NCBI GenBank assembly: GCA_009363875.1 | Contig: CM018696.1 | Span: 93,146,215 to 93,210,214, forward strand | Reading direction: 5' to 3' | Length of the DNA stretch: 64,000 nucleotides | Source: Mikania micrantha | Lineage: Eukaryota > Streptophyta > Magnoliopsida > Asterales > Asteraceae | Shown: positions 22,301 through 32,268 of the stretch, piece after piece | Layout: every line of letters starts with the position of its first letter | Numbering within the stretch: the stretch's first letter is position 1 | Notes under the pieces: generated by a model | What the model was told of the DNA's origin: nothing | Database searches by the model: none | What the model saw: only the letters and a program-made list of their open reading frames with translations | Position numbers and translations under genes: made by a program

Positions 22301-24010
22301 TTTTATGCATGAAATGATCTTTACGTTTCTCTTTGCTTGATCCCCACGAACTTCCAATACACGATCATCCGTTACTGGAATCCGAAGTAACTTCTCGGAA
22401 CAGACAACCTCCACTCGATTGAGTGAGAGCCAATCCATTCCCACGATGATATCGAAACTGCCCAACTCCATCGGCAACAAGTCGATAGAAAATGTATGAT
22501 CTATAAGTGTAAGTAGGCAGTTCCTAAGTATAGTGCTAACAGTAACTTGTTTTCCATTCGCTACTTCAATAATGTATGGGGAATCTAAAGTTTCCTCAGT
22601 AAGACTAAGTTGTCGTGCAAAATCAGATGATATAAAACTCTGGTCTGCACCAGTATCAAATAGGATAGATGCATAAGAGTCATGTAAAAGAAATGTACCA
22701 GTGACCACATTAGGGTCTTGGCGTGCAGCATTGGCTCCGATGACAAAAGCTCGTCCTCTAGGTGCTTGTGCTCCTGGTTGCACCTTCTTAGGACAGTTGC
22801 GAGAGAAATGACCCATTTCCCCGCAGTTGTAGCATCCTCTGTTGTTGTTGACTGGGTCCTGTGGTGGTGGTGGAGGTAGTGCTCTTACTGCAGTGTTAGT
22901 GGCCTGGTTTACAGCAACTCGGCACTTGTTAACCCAGTGGCCAAACCGGCCACAATTCGTGCACTTCCTGCATTGAGCACCAACAAGATGATGATACTTG
23001 CAGTTTGTGCACTGGGGATATTCCCCTCCATAACCCCTAGTAGTAGGATTGACAGGTGCTGCAGGTGCCTGTCGCAGAGGGGTAACGGCTGCATAATTCT
23101 TGACAACCTTTTGTTTCTTTTTCTGATGGTACTCGGGTTTCTTCGATGTTGTTTCCTTGGCTTTTCCAGCATCATCTTTCAAGACTCCAGACTTTACCAT
23201 TACCTTGGTAAGCTTAGCAGAGAGGGAAATGGCTGACTCCAAAGTAGCAGGATATGAAGCCAGTACAACGCTTTGTATACATGAAGGTAATCCTGCCACA
23301 TAGCGATCAATTAGTTTCTCCAAGGTCGGTACCATTTTTGGCACCAGGGCTACCAGTTCATGATAGCGATTGGTAAAAGTCATATGATCAGCTCCCTTCA
23401 TCTCATGATTCGAGAGCTCAATCTCCAGTTGTTGTAGTTCATGTTTCGGGCAAAACTCATTCCTCAGAAGAAGCTTAAATTCTGCCCAGGGCATCGCCAT
23501 TGCTTCATCTCTTCCCTTGGCTCTTATCTGTGCGTTCCACCAAGTCAAAGCTCGCTTGCTGAAAGAACCAGCTGCATAGCGAACTTTGTGATGTTCTGGA
23601 CAACTGCTAATGTCCAGAGTGTTCTCCATTTTCTCTAGCCATTGGATTAATCCAACAGCTCCTTCAACTCCAGTGAAACTAGGAGGTTTGCATCCTACAA
23701 AGGATTTGTAGGAGCAATCAGACGTATGACCAGTGTTTCCACTAGCCTCTCCGGTGGTATGGGCAGAGGTGTTGCCATGCCCCTGAATCCGATTTATCAT
23801 TTCTGGGATGACCTCTTTCAGTTGGCTTGTCAGTTGAGTACTCAGTAGCGTAGCCAACGTGATAGTAGCAGGATCCAGTGTCGGTGTATTGCTTGAGCCT
23901 GGTGGTGGAGAGTGCGGAGGAGGTGGAGGTGGCGGTGGTGAATCTGGTGGTGATGGTGTCGATGAGTGCGGAGCAGAGACTTGCGGAGTAGGTTGTTTTC
24001 TCGGCGGCAT
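19367..24010 (-). pseudogene. Chromovirus gag-pol polyprotein with one in-frame stop
   Basis: One frame of about 1,540 codons on the minus strand, chosen to start at the Met of MPPRKQPTPQ (24010); an upstream in-frame Met lies at 24064. Order: Pro-rich N-terminus; gag capsid region (residues about 110-230); zinc knuckles including CYNCGEMGHFSRNC (350-410); aspartic protease with FDTGAD; reverse transcriptase with FIDDILIYS; RNase H with VVYCDAS; integrase HHCC zinc domain (HPGADKMY ... CLTCAK). A TAG at 20447-20449 then replaces the codon normally encoding a conserved Trp at the start of the integrase core. Beyond it the frame is open for 359 residues, covering the integrase catalytic core and a C-terminal chromodomain-like segment (RRSRIPIVKVRWN ... 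FTWERE). Apart from this stop the polyprotein looks intact. The chromodomain and long LTRs place it near the Tekay clade. Confidence 0.92.
20447..20449 (-). other. Nonsense codon in pol
   Basis: TAG on the minus strand (CTA on plus) between the integrase zinc domain and catalytic core. Both sides share the frame, so this is a point change and not a frameshift. It separates a 1,187-residue upstream product from the integrase core. Confidence 0.85.
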
Positions 24011-24165
24011 TCTGATCATAACCAAAAGAATTTGGTTAGTGCAATGATCGAATGCAGAAAACATAATGCAAACTTAAGTCTTGAGTTCTCTACATGAGGG
24101 TCCCTAAGTTATAGTCTAGGCCAAACCGTTTAAGTAAATGACCTATTATTCTCTATAACCTTGAG

Positions 24166-24180
24166 GCTCTGATACCAATC
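24166..24180 (-). other. Primer-binding site of the chromovirus
   Basis: Minus strand TGGTATCAGAGCCTC a few bases after the 5' LTR, complementary to the 3' end of plant initiator methionine tRNA, as in most Ty3 and Ty1 elements. Confidence 0.9.
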
Positions 24181-24187
24181 TGTCACA

Positions 24188-24241
24188 CCCCGGGCCGGCG
24201 GGGTTGGATCGGAGTCCCCGCCGGGCGGAAAGTTCCCGGGG
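24188..24241 (-). other. GC-rich terminal hairpin at the LTR/primer-binding-site junction
   Basis: Outer stem CCCCGGG (24188-24194) with CCCGGGG (24235-24241). Inner stem CCGGCGGGG (24195-24203) with CCCCGCCGG (24216-24224). Together they give 16 pairs with a 10-nt bulge. The solo LTR at 31904 has the same fold with partly changed but still paired bases. Confidence 0.85.
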
Positions 24242-24546
24242 CGTGATATCGCGGATGATAATCATGATGATCAGATTGTTTACATAGCATCAACGTTTAA
24301 GAATATCTAAAGCACAATCGAATGATATATAGGATTACAAAGTTAAATTACAATAGCAATATTCTGCAATTTAACTAAGTAAACCTAACCAAAAGAATCA
24401 AATGTTTATATCTTGTAGTTATGCAAGATATCAAAAGTATAGTATATCATCAACAAAAGATGTGCTTCTCCAAAAGTCTACTAGGTCCTCTATCTGGGCA
24501 ACCTAGTATGCATATCCAAAAGCTTAAGCTTAAACCTGTCCTTCAC

Positions 24547-25836
24547 CTGAGAAAGCATGTAAAAAGATCAAGTCAACACAACGGTTGGTGAGTTCATAAA
24601 GTTTATAAGTTTAAAATAGTTTCACAAACCTCATTCGGTAAAACCTTAACCTCATTAACTCCACCTGTAATATCCAAGTCGGTATGCTTATATATAGGGC
24701 ATATGTAAGGGAACAAGCCCTAGCCAACATCCCACCACATACTAACCCGGATATGACATTGTTGTTAATAATAATTAAGCATTTTACCTACCAAACAACT
24801 CAATCCTCATCAAAGCCTTTGTTATCTGTTTCAAAGTTTTCATGTCTATTGTATTTGTAAGTGTTAGTTCTCATCATGTTTATCAAACATCATAGATTCA
24901 CACAACATAGTTTAGCAATTACATATCTCCTATAAGCAGACAAAAGCTCTGGAATGCCAGAAGTTTAGCAATTACATGTCTCTTATATAGATAACAGCTT
25001 AGCATTCAACAAGTTCATGTTTAGCCTTTACATACCTCTTATAAGCTGACAAAAGCTCTGGAATACCAGACGTTCAGCAATTACATGTCCCTTATAACCA
25101 GGTAATAGCTCCGTAACGTTACGTTTATGTTTAGCCTTTACATACCTCATATAAGCCGACACAAGCTCTGGAATACCAGACGTTCAGCAATTACGTGTCC
25201 CTTATAACCAGGTAATAGCTTAGAATCGATACTTTCATGTTTAGCCTTTACATACCTCATATAAGCTGACAAAAGCTCTGGAATACCAGACGTTCAGCAA
25301 TTACATGTCACTTATAACCAGGTAATAGCTGAGTATCATTATGTTTATGTTATTACATGTATCTCACCCCATAGGTACAAGCTCTGGAATACCAGACGTT
25401 CAGCAATTACATAGTCTATGGTTAGATACATGTATGATGGCCTAGTAGCATGTAATCGTTTCTAAACATCATATCTCATGTAATAGTATCAAGTCTTATG
25501 TAATAGTATCAAGTCTCATGTAATTGAATCACATCTCATGTAATTGAATCAAGTATCATGTATTTGTATCATGTCTCATGTATTTGAATCACATCTCATG
25601 TAATTGAATCAAGTATCATGTATTTGTATCATGTCTCATGTAATTGTATCAAGAATCATGTAATCGTATTAAGTAGTCAACAATTGATTTTAAGCATCAA
25701 GCTTAAAGTAAAGGTTTCCATCATAAGCAATCATGTTTATGTTTAAAGCATTAAATAACATTTTAATAAAAATGTTTAACATGCTTCTCAGTCCCGAAGT
25801 AAAACAAATAAGTTTGAAAGGGGACAATGAACTCAC
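24547..25836 (-). other. Putative LTR intron, right copy (1,290 bp)
   Basis: Same donor, complementary block, branch-like site and acceptor as the left copy, offset by 9,008. This copy lies in the 5' LTR, between the presumed transcription start and the primer-binding site, so it would be in the leader of the genomic RNA. Confidence 0.65.
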
Positions 25837-28447
25837 CTTATGTCCGAAGTGCTTGACTAAGTGGAATAAGAATACACGCGCTCTTTGTTTGCTTTCGTTA
25901 TGATGTTCAAGTTCCTGTATTGATTTCATGAAATTTGTAACTTATAAGTATTAATAGTGTTGAATTTGTGTGTATGGATGTGTTAGCCATAATCTTTGGC
26001 TAACACTCGCAAGTCTTGGTCAAGATTCGGCCCTTGTTTGTTGACTATGGGTTTTAGGTTCAACTTAGCTCAATGTCATGGAATTTTAGGTTTCATGTAT
26101 GAAACCCAAAGTCTTTAATTCAAGTGGCGACTCTTAACCTCTTGTAGTCTAGTATGTGTTCTTATTGCTTCATTAGTCTTGACACTTTAAAACTCTTTGT
26201 TCCCATAGTTCAAATACAATGCTTTGGCTTTTATGGAATTAATCCAAAATCATGTCACCTTTGTAATAATATGTCATAATAAGTTTAACTAAGTTCATTA
26301 ATGGCTTTCCAAAGTGTTTGTTTATTCCATTATTAGTCGGGCCAAATTGAGTAATCTTGGGCCTAATTGTTAGGTTTGGCCCAACTAATGTCTTGGGCAT
26401 AAAGGTAGATGTATGGGCCGAATTCGCGCTTAATGGGCCATTCGTTTATCGTGGACCAAATAGGGCCATGGGCCAACTATTGGGCCATCCATAATCTATT
26501 TAATTATTGGGCTTGGTTAATAACGAGTTGGGCCTAGTGACAACATGTGTGTGGGCTGGTTATTGGGCTAAACAATTGGGCCAGCATGTTCCGATTGGAC
26601 TGAATAGGGTATTGGGCCTATTAACTCTTATTGGGCTGAAACAATCTGGTGGCCTTGGACCGATTAGGAAGAAACCATATGTGTCAACTAATCAGGCTAC
26701 TTAATCGCTGGTGGGGCTAAGGCTGTAAAAAAAATTTGACAGAAAGAAAACGTGGCCCATAGACATCATCCGTCCATTAAAGGCTCGTGGCTTATAATTC
26801 GTTTCTTCTGCATGAAATTCATCAGAACAATGGTTCGGAAGAAGGTTCGGTTATCTTGTGGCCTCAAAAAGTTCAGTAACTAAGGATGGTTCGCCGAGGG
26901 GTAGGGTTCGCCAGCTGGGTTCGTGGCTCAGAGAAGGTTCGGCTGGTGATGGCAAACGAACCAATGGTTCGTGTCTTCCTTCTTCTGGTTCGTCTAGTTT
27001 TCACCCCAAGGGTTCGGGAGCAGATGAACCACGAAAAGGGTTCGGCCACACACTGATAGGCTCGGCCGTTTGAAAGGAAACATGGGTTCGCCATCCATAA
27101 CAGGGTTCGGCCGATTGTTTCTCACGAACCCTGTACATCAACACCATCATCGAGCTCTAAGTTGTATCTGGGTTGTTTCCTGGTTAATTTTATGCGAGGA
27201 TGGCTTCTCATAAACGTGTGGTTTCCAAAATAGAAGGTGGCTAACTGGTCAAGATTGTGTGGGTCGAACAAGCCATAAGAAACCCTATTTTTCAGCCACT
27301 TCGTGGCTTAATACCTTGAATTCTCGTGGACAACTCTTCCGATCTGTTGTACTTTCACGTAGAGGAGCTCGAGATCTTCAGTTGGACACCAAGAACACAC
27401 GATTTGATGGAGTTATGAGCAAGTTATGAAGCTCTAAAGTTGCAAAAATGGTGATTTTTGTTGTAGAGAGGGAAACGAACGGGAGAGATAGGGTAGAGAG
27501 AGAGAGGGTTGATTAAAATGAGAGAAAATACTCTCATATAAGGTTTTTATACCCCAAGGGTATTCGGGTCCGTTTCGGTTGTCCAGTTCGTAGTTTCGTC
27601 GCGTATCCGGTTCCTTACGCGTGTATTTCGTAATTTTAAATAAAAGAATATTTTTAGGATTTTTAGAACACGAATATTATTGGAAAATATTTTAAATATC
27701 GTTGCATTTAATTATTTATCGAAATATTAATATTTTACGCGTTTCTTTATTTAGTTCGCGATATAATAAAACAGTTTGATTTAATTTATTTAATGATGAG
27801 TTTCAAAATTGTAAAATAAGAAATATAATATTTCTTTAAATTTATGATCGTTCGTGTCGTTATTCGTTTTCGTTATCGTTTCATCAGATTGCGTCACCAT
27901 CGCGCGTATTCGTTCGAATCGTCATTCGAACGAACACGTCGATGGTTTGGCTTTCTGATTCTTGTTTTCTACTGTTAAGTTATTATTTCAGAACGTTAAA
28001 CTATCAGAATCATTCGTACAGATCGTCACCTATACGAGTAATTCGTCGGTTTAGCATTTCGCAACAATAACCGTTTTAGTTTCGTTTTGTTTAAACCTCA
28101 CATACGTTTATGCCAACTAATATCACATCAAGTATTTGTGTTTCAACACTGTGTTGTCTGACATGTTTCAGACTGTTAAACCCTAAGGTTTCAGTCAATT
28201 TCAGACAATCGTATAATAGTTTCATGCTAATCAAATACATCAATAGTCTAAACATAGTTTCTCGAAATGTGTACCTGAATTACTGTACATGTTTACTGTT
28301 ACGATCACTGTTCCGGCACGCATCCGGCACTGATGTTACACCATACCCGGCCCAATACCCATCGGGTTTCGGAATACCCGTCCCATATGTAGCGGGTTTC
28401 GGGTAAACCCGTCGGGCTCGGGTTTTTTTGCCATCCCTAATTACATC

Positions 28448-28655
28448 AAGGATGATGTCCCAGGGTAGAACCCTTCTCCAAAAGGAGCCAATATTAACTC
28501 TATCAATTTTCTTCCCCTCTCACTCACACTCTTAACCTCTATTTATAATACCCAAACAAACACACTAAATATCAAATATTACCAAACTACCCCTGCTAGA
28601 ATACATCATACTACTAAATATGATTAACATACTAATATAACCATGATCTCTATCA
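28448..28655 (-). repeat. LTR (5' in element orientation), part 2
   Basis: Remaining 208 bp of the outer element's LTR after the hAT target duplication. It ends CTCTATCA and is followed by the GTTTC duplication. Confidence 0.9.
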
Positions 28656-28660
28656 GTTTC

Positions 28661-29300
28661 ATATGTGTATTTGTGTTTTCTTTCGAACGTCAAATGTAAC
28701 GGATGAAGCATAGGTTATTTTATTCTTTTTATATGTTTTTTTTTTTTTGCATAATTGAAAGATTTTCCGGTAATTATTGTTATATGATTGTAATTACTCA
28801 AACATGCTTAAATATGAAATTCCTTTAAAATTCACAATCAATTATTTAAAATACAAACATCAGTGTGAGTCAATGTTTAACAAATGCAAAAGAAAAAAAA
28901 ATAAACAAACTCAATTAGATTACTTTTAGTAATTAACATCTATCTTTAGGTCGTGATTAGTCTTGTATTTATTTTCTATTCTTTTTTTTTAATAAGCATA
29001 AGTCTAATAGAATTTATAAAAGCTTGATGGAAATTTGAAAAACTTTTAGATTAGAAGGTCAACTTTGCATGGTACCATTGATGTTTGTGATGAACATTGG
29101 TGTGGGACATGATATGATCACGAACCCTTGTTAACAAGTTCTTATACGTATCTGATGGTCGAGTATTTTAAAATTAGAGATAACATAATTCTTTTCATTA
29201 ACAAGTTTTATCACTCCACAAAAATTTGTTTGAAAAATAATAATATTTGTCTTATAGAACTTATAATTTCACAACTCATAAAGTAATAAAAAATTCCAAA
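28661..29300. other. AT-rich intergenic stretch
   Basis: No genes, RNA or structured repeats recognised. Confidence 0.5.
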
Positions 29301-29309
29301 TCATTCAAA

Positions 29310-29850
29310 ATTAAAAAAACAAAACCGCGTCTAAAAAGCAAATATTAAACAGTTGCGCCTAAAAACCAAAAACATAAACAACGTCTGAAAATCAAAAACC
29401 AAAACCGTGGCTAAAAATAAAAAAAATTAGTGTAAAGCGTGTCTAAAAATTAATTTATAAATCAAATTTATGTCAATTAACCGTGTCCAAAAATCAAAAT
29501 TTGTATTAACAGCGTCTAAAAACCGATTTTATTTTAACTAATTGCGTCTAAATATAATCAACTGTGTCTAAAAAACAAAAATCTAAATAAAATCTAAAAA
29601 TCAAAATTTCGTATATATCGCATCCAAAAATCAAATTTATTTTAATTAACTGTGTCTAAAAATAATTAACCACATCTAAAAATAAAAAAAGTAAACAACG
29701 TTTAAAAATCAGAACTCAAAACCGCGTTTATAAATAGGAAATTTGTATAAATCGCATCTAAAAATTAAATTTATTTCAACTAACTGCACCTAAAAATAAT
29801 TAATTTATTTCAATTAACCACGTATAAAAATGCCGATGAAATTAAACATA
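29310..29850. repeat. Degenerate minisatellite with CGTCTAAAAA core
   Basis: About fifteen copies of a core near (C/G)(C/T)GTCTAAAAA(T/C) followed by CAAA-rich or ATTTATTTTAATTAAC-like spacers, with a period of very roughly 30-40 bp. Copies are well diverged, so the array is old. No coding potential. Confidence 0.7.
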
Positions 29851-30319
29851 AGTGATGAAATCTTAGTGAATTTATACAATTCAGATTAAATCCTAAACCA
29901 ACTTAAATCACCGGTGTCGATATATATAAAGAGTATTCAGATTAAAAGCAAGATTGGCTCATGCTTTCACATCATGTTGTTATTTAACAATTGTGTGGCA
30001 TGTTGCCTTGTTAAACGTGACTCGTTGATTACGATTCATCCAAAGGTCCCCAACAACGCATAAGAAACACATCACATTTGGCTCTTCAACTTTGAATCAT
30101 ATATAAAGAGTATGCATACAAGGATGTAACACTGTAAAACAAAAATAGCTTAATCATGACATGGATGGTGTTTTCTAACGTGGTATGACCACTAACATGT
30201 GACTTATTTTTGTAATATTCATGAGATGAGATACTTGCTTAATTGAATGATTTAATAGTTATTTGTATTTAATTATAATGTAAAATGATATTTTTTTAAA
30301 CTTGTACACTAACCTTTCA

Positions 30320-30551
30320 AAATATCCGAAACTCGAAAAAATTCGAAATCCGAATCGTATCCGAAACCCGAAAAAACCTTATCCGAAATCTATTTCGGGT
30401 TTTTCGGGTCGGATAATATGGTTTTAGATTCGGGTCGTGTTCGGATATGCAAAAACTAGTTTTTTCGGGACGGATAATGTATTTTGATTTTCGGGTCAGT
30501 TTCGGACAGACAAAAAAAATTTCAAACCCGAAAAACTCGTTATCCGACCCG
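30320..30551. mobile_element. Degenerate hAT-type MITE
   Basis: Subterminal TCCGAAACCCG / CGGGTTTTTCGG repeats in both orientations, like the other small hAT elements in the window. CTAACCTT occurs just outside both ends as a candidate 8-bp duplication, but the terminal inverted repeats are eroded. Confidence 0.45.
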
Positions 30552-31019
30552 ATAAACACCTAACCTTTTGTATGTGTGTATACAATAGGATACATATATA
30601 TATATTACAACGGTGAATGATAAGTATGCAAACAAAATATTAGTACCGTTTTAAAAAAGAGTTAAAATGCTATTAAGTAACATCCTCTTGTTACATCATT
30701 GTAGAACACAAGAAAAAGATAGTCAAATGTATTTTCTTATGATTTTTTATAACTCTTTTTTACTTTGACCGGCTATATATATAATGCATGATATGGTATA
30801 TTTCCTTTTTACGGCTATATAGTCTCTCAACTTGATATTAGCATTTATTTTTATTACATACTAGGTTATAAGCCTGTGTACAACACGTGTTAAATGAAAT
30901 GTAGGAAATAGTATCGAAAGTGTAACAATTTTAAATAACTAAAACTACATATTGTTATGTATAATAAGATACAATGTAAAATTACAACAAAAGTTTATAA
31001 ATTGGTAAGCATTTCTTTT

Positions 31020-31262
31020 TATACAACATTTGTTGTTCTATTTATAACATTACCATCTTTGTCCAAGATTAATAGTTTTAAACCTTCTCTATTTTTAACT
31101 CTAAATAATACAACGTATCACTAAAAATGGGTAAACACCAAATATTTAAAATACAAACCTACACCGTATAATGATTGTCCATGACTCTTATTTATGGTCG
31201 TAGCAAAACGTACAGCTAGTGGGAAATGTCTTCTTTTAAATTTGAAAGAATCTTTCTCCACA
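31020..31262 (-). pseudogene. Helitron helicase (PIF1-like) C-terminal remnant
   Basis: Minus-strand translation gives FKFKRRHFPLAVRFATTINK, SHGQSLYGVGLYF, then stops and a frame change, then NREGLKLLILDKDGNVINRT. These are recognisable as the last conserved motifs of plant Helitron Rep/helicase proteins (the ATTINKSHGQSL block of PIF1-type helicases and the C-terminal tail). It is non-functional: stops and shifts break it and everything upstream is missing. Confidence 0.8.
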
Positions 31263-32268
31263 AGCTTATTATTCGAACTTTGATGGAATAATTATATAAA
31301 TTTAACATCAACATCTTTCAACATGTTTATCTTACTTGAGCCCATTTTTTAACTGCCAATACAATTTACAAAAGTAAATTCAATAGTGTGTACAATGAAT
31401 ACAAATGTGAAGAATGGATAAATATTGACACTTAAAAGACATAAGGAACAATTGCGGTTAGTGTAAGTTTAGCAAAATGCAGGTAAAGTTTAAGAAATTG
31501 TAACATTGTGATAGCATACATGTATTAACAGATTAGGTGATTGCATTGTTTTGTAAATTTGGACATGCTTTTTTCTAGCGATTGAAGTTCTAGAAGTAAT
31601 TGATTAGCATGTTTCTTGTAACTAAATAAAAAGATAAATAGATATATGTGATATTCTTTTTGGAAATAATTATTAGATTCATAATGTTATTGGTTTAAGG
31701 TTATACCACTTAATGAGCATGAAATTTAGAAAATACATATTCAAGCAATTTCTTTAGAATTAAAACATCTATTACATAGTACCATATATATTTTTATAAA
31801 CTTAAATAGGCTTAATTATGTCAAAATAAATATTATGATGATTTGAAGTTTAATAAAATAGCAATAGTTGTGATAACATACCTGTATCAACGTATGCATG
31901 TTGTGTCACACCCCGGGCCGGCGGGAACGGATCGGGTTTTCCCGTCGGGCGGAAAGTTCCCGGGGCGCGATATCTTGAATGATAATCGAGATGATCAGAT
32001 TGTTATATAGCACGTGATACATAAATGAAAATTGCTAATCATGACATTTAATACGTAGAAGTACATAGTTAAATTACACATCACGTGTTCATAATTTAAC
32101 TAAGTAAATCTACTCAAAAGAATCGTGTAGTTTCTATCTTGTAACTGTACAAGATATGCAAAATAGGTTCACAATGCCATCAAAATGTATGCATCCAAAA
32201 GTAAGCTAGGTCTTCTAAGAGTCCTCTAGCTTAATCACTGATGCTTGTTATCTAGACCTGTCCGTCAC

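Larger units (their letters stand above)
15173..28340 (-). mobile_element. Ty3/gypsy chromovirus, Tekay-like, with 4,160-bp LTRs
   Basis: LTRs are 15173-19332 and 24181-28340, exactly equal in length. Reading them side by side I found three differences, all transitions (18477/27485, 19030/28038, 19121/28129), so the insertion is recent. In minus-strand orientation the 5' LTR is the right one, followed by a primer-binding site matching initiator Met tRNA (TGGTATCAGAGCC). AACAAGGGGAGAC forms the polypurine tract beside the left LTR (19333-19345). The internal part holds one gag-pol frame with a single nonsense codon. No 5-bp target duplication is visible (AATCC on the left, CCATA on the right). 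Confidence 0.93.
24181..28340 (-). repeat. Long LTR, right copy (5' LTR), 4,160 bp
   Basis: Offset from the left copy by exactly 9,008 bp throughout. It carries the active-orientation promoter (TATA at 27542-27553), putative leader intron at 24547-25836, and terminal hairpin at 24188-24241 next to the primer-binding site. Confidence 0.93.
14539..28439. mobile_element. Non-autonomous hAT element, split by a chromovirus
   Basis: Perfect 12-bp terminal inverted repeats TAGGGATGGCAA / TTGCCATCCCTA, flanked by the 8-bp duplication ATTACATC at 14531-14538 and 28440-28447, as expected for hAT elements. Without the nested LTR element it is about 730 bp. The subterminal regions are packed with CGGGTAT/ATACCCG motifs in both orientations. 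There is no transposase coding. Confidence 0.92.
9981..28660 (-). mobile_element. Non-autonomous Ty3-type LTR element (gag only), host of a nested stack
   Basis: LTRs of 307 bp lie at 9986-10292 and, interrupted, at 14440-14538 plus 28448-28655 (99 + 208 = 307). Both begin TGATGAGAATCC and end CTCTATCA. The flanking 5-bp duplication GTTTC is at 9981-9985 and 28656-28660. The element reads on the minus strand: TTGGTCCGACC beside the right LTR is in the primer-binding position (14429-14439), and AAGAGGGGAG beside the left LTR is the polypurine tract. Without its insertions the internal region is only about 1.2 kb, so there is no room for pol and it must have depended on other elements. Confidence 0.9.
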
